In this document: piece after piece, positions 34,646-42,703 of the stretch
Position numbering within the stretch: the stretch's first letter is position 1
Layout of the letters: each line of letters begins with the position of its first letter
NCBI RefSeq assembly: GCF_022179185.1
Contig: NZ_BPQJ01000018.1
Span: forward strand, 1-64,000
Length of the DNA stretch: 64,000 bases
Direction of reading: 5' to 3'
DNA from: Methylobacterium frigidaeris
Lineage (GTDB): Bacteria; Pseudomonadota; Alphaproteobacteria; Rhizobiales; Beijerinckiaceae
The notes under the pieces: generated by a model
The model's input: the letters and a program-made list of their open reading frames with translations, nothing else
What the model was told of the DNA's origin: nothing
Database searches by the model: none
Made by a program: the position numbers and the translations under genes

Positions 34646-35884
34646 TCAGCTCGGCCGGTCCATCTTGCAGGTGGTCGGCAGCAGGGTATCCTTCGCCTCG
34701 ACCACACCGTCGCCGGTCCAGCCCCAGCCGGTATTCTCGCTGTCGAGCACCTTCGACGTATCGACCGGCCCGAAGCGCGAGATGTAGATCGGCTGGAAGA
34801 TCTGGTGATCGTCTGGCCGGATGAAGCTGTCCTTGCCGTAGAGCGTGTCGTTGTGGATCGAGTCCATCGCCTTGGCGATCGCCTTCGGGTCGGTCGACTT
34901 GGCGGCGAGCGTCGCCTTGGCCAGGATGTTCATCAGGTTGACGACCCGCGGGTAGGTCAGCTCCTGGCCGGTCTTGGCGCGGAAGGCGGTCTCGAAGTCG
35001 TGGCCGGCCTTGGATTCGATGTTGGCGTAGCCCTCGGCGATCTGGAAGACCCGGTCGGGCAGGTTGGCCTGCTTGATCGCGGTGGGACCGCCGCTGCCGC
35101 CGCCGTAATAGGTGTAGAAATGTGCCTGCAGACCGGCATCGCCGGCGGCCTTCAGCAGCAGCGCCATGTCCTGCGCCCAGTTGCCGGTGATCACCGTGTC
35201 GGCGCCCGAGGCCTTGATCTTGGCGATGTAGGGCGAGAAGTCGTTGACCTTCTGCAGCGGCGCCACCTCGTCGCCGACGATCTGGATGTCGGGCCGCTTC
35301 TCCTTCAGCATCGCCCGGGCGGCGGCGCGCACCGCCTGGCCGTGCGAGTAGTCCTGATTGATCAGGTAGACCTTCTTGATCTCCGGCTTGCCCTTGATGT
35401 AGTTCGTGAGGGCCGCCATCTTGATGTCGGAATTGGCGTCGAAACGGAAGTGCCAGTAATTGCACTTGGCATTCGTCAACGCCGGATCGACCGCGGCGTA
35501 ATTGAGATAGATGATCTCCTTGCCGGGATTGCGGTCGTTGTACTTGCCGACGAAGTCGATCAATGCGGCGCCGACGGAGGATCCGTTGCCCTGCACCACC
35601 ACCCTGGCGCCGGAATCGATCGCCTTCTGGAGCTGGACCAAGCTCTCCTGCGGATTGAGCTTGTTGTCGTAACCCGTCACCTCGAGCTTCAGATCGGGGT
35701 TCTTGGCGTTGAGCTGCTCGGCCATGAACTGGAAGGTCTTCAGCCCGGCCTCGCCGGTGCTGGCCCCGCCGCCGGAGAGCGGATCGACGAAGGCGATCTT
35801 CAGGCTCATCGGCGCGGCGAGCGCGGTCGAGGCCGCCAGGGCCACGAGGCCGGCGGCCGTGATGCGCGCGAGGGTCTTGACCAA
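34646..35884 (-). CDS. livK: Branched-chain amino acid ABC transporter substrate-binding protein
   Basis: A periplasmic binding protein of the leucine-binding (type 1) family, about 412 residues. I chose TTG at 35884, which follows an AGGAGG site by about 5 bases and starts the signal peptide (VKTLARITAAGLVALAASTALA). Mature features: SLKIAFVDPLSGGGASTGEAGLK, VVVQGNGSSVGAALIDFVGKYN (ligand loop), and VYLINQDYSHGQAVRAAARAML. The exact ligand, such as a branched-chain amino acid, amide or urea-like compound, cannot be told. The divergent IclR gene is a likely regulator. Confidence 0.9.
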   Translation of the reverse strand: MVKTLARITAAGLVALAASTALAAPMSLKIAFVDPLSGGGASTGEAGLKTFQFMAEQLNAKNPDLKLEVTGYDNKLNPQESLVQLQKAIDSGARVVVQGNGSSVGAALIDFVGKYNDRNPGKEIIYLNYAAVDPALTNAKCNYWHFRFDANSDIKMAALTNYIKGKPEIKKVYLINQDYSHGQAVRAAARAMLKEKRPDIQIVGDEVAPLQKVNDFSPYIAKIKASGADTVITGNWAQDMALLLKAAGDAGLQAHFYTYYGGGSGGPTAIKQANLPDRVFQIAEGYANIESKAGHDFETAFRAKTGQELTYPRVVNLMNILAKATLAAKSTDPKAIAKAMDSIHNDTLYGKDSFIRPDDHQIFQPIYISRFGPVDTSKVLDSENTGWGWTGDGVVEAKDTLLPTTCKMDRPS

Positions 35885-36113
35885 GGCGTCCTCCTGGAAT
35901 GGCGTTCCTGTGTTCTTGTGGCGCGCCGCATTCGGCGTCGCCGGCAGGTCCCTGCCCGCCTTGAGCCCGACACTGCCTCCCCGTCCGGGACGGGTCAAGA
36001 CGCGAAATGACGATCCGCATCGCGAAACATGTTGCCGAGCCGGCGCTGTCCCGTCACCCTAGGGCGGCCCGGGACGAGATCCGTAGAACAGGGCGTGGCA
36101 GGGAGGCGGCAGC

Positions 36114-36953
36114 ATGGCACAGGCGGTGGCGGCGCGCGCCGGCGCGATCACGCAGGACTCGATCGCGCAGAACTCGGCGGAGCCGGAGGACGGCGACCGG
36201 CAATTCGTCACCGCGCTCGCCCGCGGCCTGCAGGTCCTGCGCGCCTTCCGGGACGCGGCCGAGATGCTGGGCAACCGCGAGATCGCGGCCCGCACCGGCC
36301 TGCCGAAGCCCACCGTCTCGCGCCTGACCCATACGCTCCTGTCCCTCGGCTACCTGGTGCACGATCCGGAGGGCGAGCGCTACGGCTTGGGCCCGGCGGT
36401 GCTGGCGCTGAGCGCGGCCTTTCTGCGCCAGAACTCCTTCCCGCAGATGGTCAAGCCGTTCCTGCAGGACCTCGCCACCGCGGTGCAGGCGCACGTGGCG
36501 CTCGGCCTCCTCGACGGGCTGTCGAGCGTCTACGTCCAGCTCTGGCGCGGCCAGGGCCAGCGCATCGTCCTGTCGAGCGAGGTCGGCTATCGCCTGCCGC
36601 TCGCCCGCAGCGCCATGGGCATGGCGACGCTGTCGAGCCTCGACGAGGCGGAACGGACCGCGCTCATGACCCGCCTGCGCCGCGACGGGGCTGACGCGGC
36701 CCGCCTCGACCAGACCTATCGCCACTGCGCCGCCGAGATCGCCGCGCACGGCTTCTGCGTCGGCATCGGCATCTGGCACCAGGACATCAACGCTGTCGCC
36801 GCCCCGATCCACGCCCCGGGCGGGCGAGGCCACTTCGCGCTCAACATCAGCGGTCCGGCCTTCCTGCTCACCGAAGAGGTTCTGCGCAACGACACCGGGC
36901 CGAAGCTGATGGAGACGATCGAGCGCATGCGCTCGCTCGGGATCGTCGATTGA
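36114..36953 (+). CDS. IclR family transcriptional regulator
   Basis: A 279-residue IclR-type regulator. The N-terminal winged HTH (FVTALARGLQVLRAF to IAARTGLPKPTVSRLTHTLLSLGYL, residues about 35-90) is followed by the effector-binding domain (ALGLLDGLSSVYVQLW; GYRLPLARSAMGMATLSSL; GFCVGIGIWHQDINAVAAPI). It diverges from livK across 229 bases, which suggests that it controls the liv operon and responds to the transported or a derived metabolite. An extended Ala-rich N-terminus of about 30 residues precedes the HTH. Confidence 0.88.
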   Translation: MAQAVAARAGAITQDSIAQNSAEPEDGDRQFVTALARGLQVLRAFRDAAEMLGNREIAARTGLPKPTVSRLTHTLLSLGYLVHDPEGERYGLGPAVLALSAAFLRQNSFPQMVKPFLQDLATAVQAHVALGLLDGLSSVYVQLWRGQGQRIVLSSEVGYRLPLARSAMGMATLSSLDEAERTALMTRLRRDGADAARLDQTYRHCAAEIAAHGFCVGIGIWHQDINAVAAPIHAPGGRGHFALNISGPAFLLTEEVLRNDTGPKLMETIERMRSLGIVD

Positions 36954-36957
36954 CGGA

Positions 36958-37284
36958 TCACTCCTCCTCCAGCCCGGCGAACCACTCCGCGTAAGGGGTG
37001 TTGCGGGCGAGGTGCCGGTTGTAGTCCGGTGCCCCGTCCGTCCACCAGGGCGGGCCGCGCTCTCCGAGGCCGTGCTTGGCCGCGTCGACCGCCGCGCGGG
37101 CCGCGGCCAGCGCCGCACCCCCCTCCTCCTTCGCATCGCGCACGGCGCGGCGGGCCCGCATCAGGTCCTGCACCAGGGCCTCGCGCCGGACCAAAGGCAG
37201 GCCGGGATCGGAGCGGCGCCACAGCCGCCCGCGCACGACGATATAGCGCCCGTCCGGCGTGGTCGGGACCGTCTGTCGCGGCAT
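36958..37284 (-). CDS. Conserved hypothetical protein
   Basis: A 108-residue soluble protein, from the ATG at 37284; an ATG at 37299 is 5 codons upstream. It begins PRQTVPTTPDGRYIVVRGRLWRRSDPGLP, has a charged helical middle (DLMRARRAVRDAKEEGGAALAAARAAVDAAKHG), and ends GPPWWTDGAPDYNRHLARNTPYAEW. I recall similar small proteins in other Hyphomicrobiales, without known function. It is convergent with the IclR gene, with 4 bases between stops. Confidence 0.75.
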   Translation of the reverse strand: MPRQTVPTTPDGRYIVVRGRLWRRSDPGLPLVRREALVQDLMRARRAVRDAKEEGGAALAAARAAVDAAKHGLGERGPPWWTDGAPDYNRHLARNTPYAEWFAGLEEE

Positions 37285-37389
37285 CACCGGAAGCCCCACG
37301 ATTTCGCGGGGTGCTTTGAGAGGGCGTTAAACCTTCGCGCGCAACCTCGTCGCGGGAAGCGGGAGTGGGTCCTCCTGCGGGGGGGCGCC

Positions 37390-38292
37390 ATGCACATCGT
37401 CGTCGTCGATCCGAGCCGGGTGGTGCTCAAGGTCATCAGCGGGCTCCTGACGCCGCGCGGCCATACCGTGGACACGTTCACGGATTCGCGCGAGGCGCTC
37501 GACTTCGTCACCGACAACGCGTCGGTCACGGCTCTGATCACCAGCCTCGAGGTCCGTCCCCTCGGCGGGCTGGAGCTGTGCTGGTCGGCCCGGCTCCTCG
37601 CGGACGCGCACCGGCCGCTCTACATCATCACCATGTCGTCGGCCCGCAACGCCCGCAACCTGGCGGAGGCGCTCGACAGCGGCTCGGACGACTTCATCGA
37701 CAAGCCGCCGGGCTCGGAGGAGCTCTATGCCCGCCTGCGCGCCGCCGAGCGGATGACCGGGATGCAGCGTGAGCTGATCCGCCTCGCCGAGGCCGACTCG
37801 CTGACCGGGCTCCTCAACCGCCGCGCCTTCCTGCAGCGGGTCGGCGACGTGGCCGACCGGGCCGGCGCGCACGGAAGGCTGTCGATGATCCTGGTCGACA
37901 TCGATCACTTCAAGGCCATCAACGACCAGCACGGCCACGATGTCGGCGACACGGCGATCCGGGGCGTCGCCGCGGAGCTGCTGACGGAGGCCGGTGGCAT
38001 CGCCGGGCGCCTCGGCGGCGAGGAATTCGCCCTCGCCCTGCCGGGACGCACCCTGGAGGAGGCCGAGGCCGCCGCCGGACGCCTGCGGCTGCGCTGCACG
38101 CAGCTGCGCTTCAAGGGCCAGCGCGGCCCGGTGCAGCTCACCGCGAGCTTCGGCGTCAGCACCTGGTCGGAGGGGGAGACCGTGGGCGGCCTGCTCAAGC
38201 GCGCCGACATCGCCCTCTACGAGGCCAAGAGCACGGGCCGCAACCGCGTCGTCTCGGCGGCCACAGACCTGATCCTGGCGCGGGCGGGGTAG
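37390..38292 (+). CDS. Diguanylate cyclase with degenerate receiver domain (PleD-like)
   Basis: A 300-residue protein: an N-terminal response-regulator-like domain (residues about 1-120) and a GGDEF domain (about 135-295) with GGEEF at 209-213, DSLTGLLNRRAF and DIDHFKAIND, consistent with c-di-GMP synthesis. In the receiver, the region that should hold the phosphorylated Asp reads LITSLEVRPLGGLEL: Ser52 is at or next to that place and no Asp is present. The conserved Lys region (FIDKPPGSEEL) is kept. It is probably not controlled by phosphorylation. No RxxD inhibitory site is seen just before GGEEF. ATG 37390 begins the receiver fold. Confidence 0.88.
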   Translation: MHIVVVDPSRVVLKVISGLLTPRGHTVDTFTDSREALDFVTDNASVTALITSLEVRPLGGLELCWSARLLADAHRPLYIITMSSARNARNLAEALDSGSDDFIDKPPGSEELYARLRAAERMTGMQRELIRLAEADSLTGLLNRRAFLQRVGDVADRAGAHGRLSMILVDIDHFKAINDQHGHDVGDTAIRGVAAELLTEAGGIAGRLGGEEFALALPGRTLEEAEAAAGRLRLRCTQLRFKGQRGPVQLTASFGVSTWSEGETVGGLLKRADIALYEAKSTGRNRVVSAATDLILARAG

Positions 38293-38297
38293 CCCGC

Positions 38298-39110
38298 TCA
38301 CGCCTCGCCGGGCGCGTAGATCGCGAGCTTGAGCGCGGGATCGCCGGTCGCCTGGAAGGTCGCGTAGTCGAAGACGAGCCGGCCGCGCCGGGGGTGGTGC
38401 AGAACCTTGCGGCCGCCGCCCCCGCCGCGCACCTCGTGCGCCTCCCACCACGCCGGGAAGAGCGGGCATCCTTCCGCCAGGCGGTCGAGGAGATCGAGGA
38501 AGGCCGGGTCTGCCGCCGAGAGGTCGTGGACGGCGCGGAACTGCGCCACCATGCGCTGCGCCTCCGCCGCCCAGGCCGCCCCGAACAGGGCGCGCGCCCG
38601 GGCATCGGTCAGGACGAAGTGCAGGATGTTGCGCTCCCCCTCGGACAGGTCGTCGAAGCCGAAGAGGTCGGCGGCAGCGGCGTTCCAGGCCAGGAGATCC
38701 CAGCGCCGGCCTGTCACGTAGGCCGGCTGCGGCAGGTCGCGGACGAGGCGACGGATCGTCGGCGGCACCTCTTCGCGCACGAAGGCGCAAGCCCGGCCGC
38801 TGCGCGACAGGGCGCGCAGATGCGCGTGCTCGGCCTCGCTCAGGCACAGCGCCCGAGCCAGGGCGTCGACCGTGGCAGCCGAGGGGCTGACGTCGCGCCC
38901 CTGCTCCAGGCGCACGTACCAGTCGATGCCGATGCCGGCCCGCTCGGCGACCTCCTCGCGGCGCAGGCCCGGGGTCCGGCGGCGGCGCAGGGATGGAATC
39001 GCCAGGCGCGCAGGATCGAGCTGCTCGCGGCGCGAGCGCAGGAAGTCGCCGAAGGCCTTCTGCCGGGAATCGCTCACTCGTGCCTGCCGCGCGATGGTGG
39101 GTCGGTTCAT
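38298..39110 (-). CDS. XRE-family regulator with MmyB-like ligand-binding domain
   Basis: A 270-residue regulator. The N-terminal helix-turn-helix (FGDFLRSRREQLDP, RTPGLRREEVAERAGIGIDWYVRLEQGRDVSPS, residues about 15-75) is followed by an MmyB-like domain (WDLLAWNAAAADLFGF, GERNILHFVLTDARARALFG, HHPRRGRLVFDYATFQ). The start is at 39110; an ATG at 39134 adds 8 residues. It diverges from the reductase gene at 39186 with about 75 bases between starts, the common arrangement in which such regulators control a neighbouring oxidoreductase. Confidence 0.88.
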   Translation of the reverse strand: MNRPTIARQARVSDSRQKAFGDFLRSRREQLDPARLAIPSLRRRRTPGLRREEVAERAGIGIDWYVRLEQGRDVSPSAATVDALARALCLSEAEHAHLRALSRSGRACAFVREEVPPTIRRLVRDLPQPAYVTGRRWDLLAWNAAAADLFGFDDLSEGERNILHFVLTDARARALFGAAWAAEAQRMVAQFRAVHDLSAADPAFLDLLDRLAEGCPLFPAWWEAHEVRGGGGGRKVLHHPRRGRLVFDYATFQATGDPALKLAIYAPGEA

Positions 39111-39185
39111 CCCAGGATCATACCAGTCCTTCATGTGCTCGGGACCCGCGTCATCCTTCCCGCATGCCCAAGGGAGGCGAGAGAG

Positions 39186-40298
39186 ATGAAAGCTGCCGTG
39201 CTCAAGGCGTTCGGGTCGCCGCTCGCCATCGAGGAGGTGCCCGACCCGGTGATCGGGACGGGCGAGGCGATCGTCGACGTCGCCGCCGCCCCGGTGCTGC
39301 CCTACACCGACGAGGTCCTGTCCGGCGCGCGCCGATACCTTCTGCCGCCCCCCGTCATTCCCGGCTGCGGAGCGATCGGCCGGGTGAGCGTGGTCGGCCC
39401 CGACGCAACCAAGCTCAAGGTCGGCGACTGGGTGTTCTGCGATCCGACCGTGCGCTCGCGCGACGACGCCGCCATGCCGGACATCGTGCTCCAGGGCTGG
39501 AGCGCCCGGGGCGACGGTGGCCAGAGGCTCCAGCAGTATCACCGGCACGGCGCCTTCGCCGAGCGGGTGAGGGTGCCGACCGAGAACGCCATCCGCATCG
39601 GCGCCATCGCCGAGGCGGAGGCCGGGCACTGGTGCGCACTCAACACGCTGCTCGTGCCCTATGGCGGCCTCCTGGCGGCGAACCTCCGGGCCGGCGAGAC
39701 CCTGCTCGTGAGTGGCGCGACCGGCCATTTCGGGAGCGCCGCCGTCGCGGTGGGCCTCGCGATGGGGGCGGCCTGCATCGTGGCTCCGGGCCGCAACGAG
39801 GCGGCTCTCGTCGATCTCGTCCGCCGCTTCGGCGCCCGGATCCGCCCGGTGACTCTGACCGGCGACGAGGCGACGGACCGCGCCCGCATGGTGGCGGCCG
39901 CGCCCGGCCCGATCGACTGCGTGCTCGACATCCTGCCGCCCTCGGCCGACGCGACGGTCGTGCGTGCGTCCGTGATGAGCGTGCGCCCCTACGGCCAGGT
40001 GGTGCTGATGGGCGGCGTCGGCATGCTCGGCGGGGACGACCTGGCGCTGCCCTATCCGTGGATCATGCGCAACGACGTCACGATGCGGGGCAAGTGGATG
40101 TACCCGCCGGACGCGGTCGGACGCATGGCCGGGCTCGTCCGCGCCGGGTTGCTGCGCCTGGACGCGTACGCCGTGACGGCGTTCCCGCTCGACGAGGCGA
40201 GCGCGGCCGTCGCGCATGCCGCGGCGCATGGCGGTCCGTTCCGCCTGACCGTGCTGCGTCCCGACGGCACCGCAAGATCCCCGTCCCTTCCCGCCTGA
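39186..40298 (+). CDS. Zinc-independent MDR-superfamily alcohol dehydrogenase/reductase
   Basis: A 370-residue medium-chain dehydrogenase-like protein. It begins MKAAVLKAFGSPLAIEEVPDPVIG. The nucleotide-binding segment is LLVSGATGHFGSAAVAVGLAMGA near residues 175-200. There is no structural zinc Cys cluster. Other features are VIPGCGAIGRVSVVGPDATKLKVGDWVF and a C-terminal AVTAFPLDEASAAVAHAAAHGGPFR. It is divergent from the XRE/MmyB regulator, which probably controls it. Substrate unknown. Confidence 0.85.
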   Translation: MKAAVLKAFGSPLAIEEVPDPVIGTGEAIVDVAAAPVLPYTDEVLSGARRYLLPPPVIPGCGAIGRVSVVGPDATKLKVGDWVFCDPTVRSRDDAAMPDIVLQGWSARGDGGQRLQQYHRHGAFAERVRVPTENAIRIGAIAEAEAGHWCALNTLLVPYGGLLAANLRAGETLLVSGATGHFGSAAVAVGLAMGAACIVAPGRNEAALVDLVRRFGARIRPVTLTGDEATDRARMVAAAPGPIDCVLDILPPSADATVVRASVMSVRPYGQVVLMGGVGMLGGDDLALPYPWIMRNDVTMRGKWMYPPDAVGRMAGLVRAGLLRLDAYAVTAFPLDEASAAVAHAAAHGGPFRLTVLRPDGTARSPSLPA

Positions 40299-40566
40299 CC
40301 CAAGGCGGGATAAGACCGAGGCCCGCGTTCCAAACTGGACCGGCCCGGCGGGCCGCGCCCCTCCCGGATCCGACCGCTCGCGACCTCGCTTTCGCGACAT
40401 CCTGCCGCGGAGTCGGTCTACCTAGGCAATCCTCCCCCTCGGGCCCGCCCTTCCATTGCCGCAAAGCCCGGCCGGGGCCGTCTTCCCCCGCCGCCGTGGA
40501 ACGAGGCTTGATCAGTCTCCTCCGTAGGCACCGCGCCTGTATCGCGCTGGGACGGAGGCAAGCGGC

Positions 40567-41226
40567 ATGAGTGACGCCGTCAGGGTTCTGATCATCAACG
40601 AGCCGTCGGATCTGGGCGCCGCCTTCCGGGCGACGCTGGAGCATACCCCGGCCTTGCGGACGGTGGGCGAGGAGGAGCTGCGGGAGCCGGGCGCTCCTTG
40701 CGTCGTCCTGGCTTTCGCGCCCGAATACGACCCGGCGGCGGTGGCGGCCCTGCGCGAGCGGGCGCCGGACGCCCGGATCCTGGTGGCGTTCCAGGCCGCC
40801 GACGCGGCAGAGATCGGCCGGTTCGCCAGTGCGGGTGCCGACGCCTTCGTGGCCCGTTGCGCAGCCCCGCGCGACATCTGCACGACGATCCTGGCGCTCG
40901 CCCACGACCTTCCGCTGCACGAGGGCGAGGCGGAGGCCCCGGCTCCCGAGGCGGCGGCCGAGAGCCTGGGGCTCACCCCGCGGGAGGCCGAGGTGCTGCG
41001 CTTCCTGAGCGCCGGCTTCAGCAACAAGGAGGTGGCGCGCCGTCTCACGGTGAGCGTGCGCACGGTCGAGACCCACCGGCTCAACCTGCGCCGCAAGACC
41101 AAGACCGGCCGGCTCAAGGATCTGGTACAGCTCGCCCGGCAGATCGGCCTGGCGCCGGTGCTCGAGGGCGAGGCCCGGCCGCTGCGGCGCATCAACCACG
41201 GGGCGCACCGCATCGCCTCCCATTGA
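40567..41226 (+). CDS. LuxR/NarL-type regulator with degenerate receiver
   Basis: A 219-residue protein. The C-terminal LuxR-type HTH (LTPREAEVLRFLSAGFSNKEVARRLTVSVRTVETHRLNLRRKT, residues about 138-180) is complete. The N-terminal 115 residues look like a receiver fold (VRVLIINEPSDLGAAF to AGADAFVARCAAP), but the acidic pocket and phosphoacceptor Asp are missing: the third-strand region reads APCVVLAFAPEYDP. The switch Lys is also not obvious. It likely binds DNA without phosphorylation control. The 268 bases upstream hold no other gene. Confidence 0.82.
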   Translation: MSDAVRVLIINEPSDLGAAFRATLEHTPALRTVGEEELREPGAPCVVLAFAPEYDPAAVAALRERAPDARILVAFQAADAAEIGRFASAGADAFVARCAAPRDICTTILALAHDLPLHEGEAEAPAPEAAAESLGLTPREAEVLRFLSAGFSNKEVARRLTVSVRTVETHRLNLRRKTKTGRLKDLVQLARQIGLAPVLEGEARPLRRINHGAHRIASH

Positions 41227-41294
41227 GGAGGTGGCGCGGGATCGGGCGGTCCGGGACCGGGCGATCCATGTGGGATCGCCCCCTGTCGGCCAGA

Positions 41295-42560
41295 TCAGGC
41301 GGCCTTGCGGGACGCCCCCTTGCCGACCCGTGACTTGCTGGACCGCGACGGACTTGCCGAGGAATTCTTTCCATCCTTGACCGAGCGTCCCTTGCTCGGC
41401 TCCACCCCCTTCGTACCGCCCTTGTCCGTGCGCGCCCTGGCGCGCCCCGCCCCGGTCTTCGCCTCCTGTTCGACCTTGGAGAGGCGACCCTGGAGCAGGC
41501 CGAGCACCGCCGTCTCCTCCGGCCGCAGGCGGCCGATCTCGTCGCGGAGCGCGGCCTCGACCTCGTCCTTGACCTGGAGCAGCAGCTCGCCCTCGAGATA
41601 GCAGCCCAGGATCTCGGGGTGGACGTAGCACTTGCGGCAGATCGTCGGCGTGTTGCCGAGCCGCTCGGCCACCCGCTCGATCGCCGCGCGCACGTTGCGC
41701 TTGGCCTTGGCCTCGCTGTCGAACGCCTCGAACTCGCGCAATGCCATGGCGGCCAGCACGGTCCCGGACCAGGTACGGAAATCCTTGGCGGTGATGTCGC
41801 GCCCGGTGATCTCGCGGAGATACGCGTTCACGTCGGCCGAGGTCACGTCGCGCTGCACCCCGTCCTCGTCGAGGTACTGGAAGAGTTCCTGACCGGGCAG
41901 GTCCTGGCAGGCCTTGACGATCTTCGCCACCCGGCGGTCGTGGACCGCGAGCTCCCAGACCTTGTTGCTCTTGCCCTTGAAGCGGAACTTCAGCTCCTTG
42001 CCCTCGACCTTGACGTGCGGGTCGCGCAGGGTGGTGAGGCCGTAGCTCTTGTTCTGCTTGGCGTAATCGTCGTTGCCGACCCGGATCAGGGTGGTCTCGA
42101 GGAGGTGCACCACCGTCGCCAGCACCTTCTCGCGCGGCAGCCCGCGCCGGCCCATATGCTCCTCGACCGTCGCGCGGATGCCCGGCAGCACCTCCGCGAA
42201 GGTCATCATGTGGGCGAACTTGGTGCTCTCCCGGGCTTGGCGGAACTCGGGATGGTAGCGGTACTGCTTGCGGCCGCGGGCGTCGCGCCCGGTCGCCTGG
42301 ATGTGGCCATTGGCGTGGCGGCAGATCCAGACGTCGGTATAGGCCGGCGGGATCGCGAGCGACCTGATCCGCGCCAGGGCGGCCGCGTCCCGCACCTTCG
42401 CGCCCTTGGCATCGACGTAGGCGAAGCCGCGGCCGTTGCGCTTGCGGCGATAGCCCGGCTCCTCATCACTGACGTAGCGCAGGCCCGCCTCGCGGGCGGC
42501 GTCGCGGGTGTCGACGCGATCCTCGGCGGCAGGCTCCGCCATCTCGGGATCCGACAGCAT
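41295..42560 (-). CDS. DNA topoisomerase IB
   Basis: A 421-residue type IB topoisomerase of the bacterial/poxvirus class, relaxing supercoils through a 3'-phosphotyrosine. An N-terminal domain (GYRRKRNGRGFAYVDAKGAKV; RSLAIPPAYTDVWIC) precedes the catalytic domain with RVGNDDYAKQNKSYGLTTLR and KFRFKGKSNK. The catalytic Tyr312 is in CRKCYVHPEIL. A Lys/Ser/Arg-rich tail of about 60 residues (after about 360) probably binds DNA. ATG 42560 was preferred to an upstream frame running to 42713 because the sequence before it is not conserved. The gene is divergent from the glycosyltransferase. Confidence 0.92.
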   Translation of the reverse strand: MLSDPEMAEPAAEDRVDTRDAAREAGLRYVSDEEPGYRRKRNGRGFAYVDAKGAKVRDAAALARIRSLAIPPAYTDVWICRHANGHIQATGRDARGRKQYRYHPEFRQARESTKFAHMMTFAEVLPGIRATVEEHMGRRGLPREKVLATVVHLLETTLIRVGNDDYAKQNKSYGLTTLRDPHVKVEGKELKFRFKGKSNKVWELAVHDRRVAKIVKACQDLPGQELFQYLDEDGVQRDVTSADVNAYLREITGRDITAKDFRTWSGTVLAAMALREFEAFDSEAKAKRNVRAAIERVAERLGNTPTICRKCYVHPEILGCYLEGELLLQVKDEVEAALRDEIGRLRPEETAVLGLLQGRLSKVEQEAKTGAGRARARTDKGGTKGVEPSKGRSVKDGKNSSASPSRSSKSRVGKGASRKAA

Positions 42561-42703
42561 GGGCTTCACGACCTCACGGGTTCCGGTCCGACTCAACCGA
42601 CGCGTGCCCGCAGCGGTTCCTGCCCGAGGCGGGGACAGCCGGGCCGTTTCCCCGCGCCGCCCCGCGCTGTAGGGAGAGGAGGTCGACGAGCGGGAGAGAC
42701 CGG

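Noticed and set aside
39111..40400. Upstream extension of the XRE/MmyB reading frame
   Set aside because: The extension is antisense to the reductase gene and not family-like; the regulator begins at about 39110.
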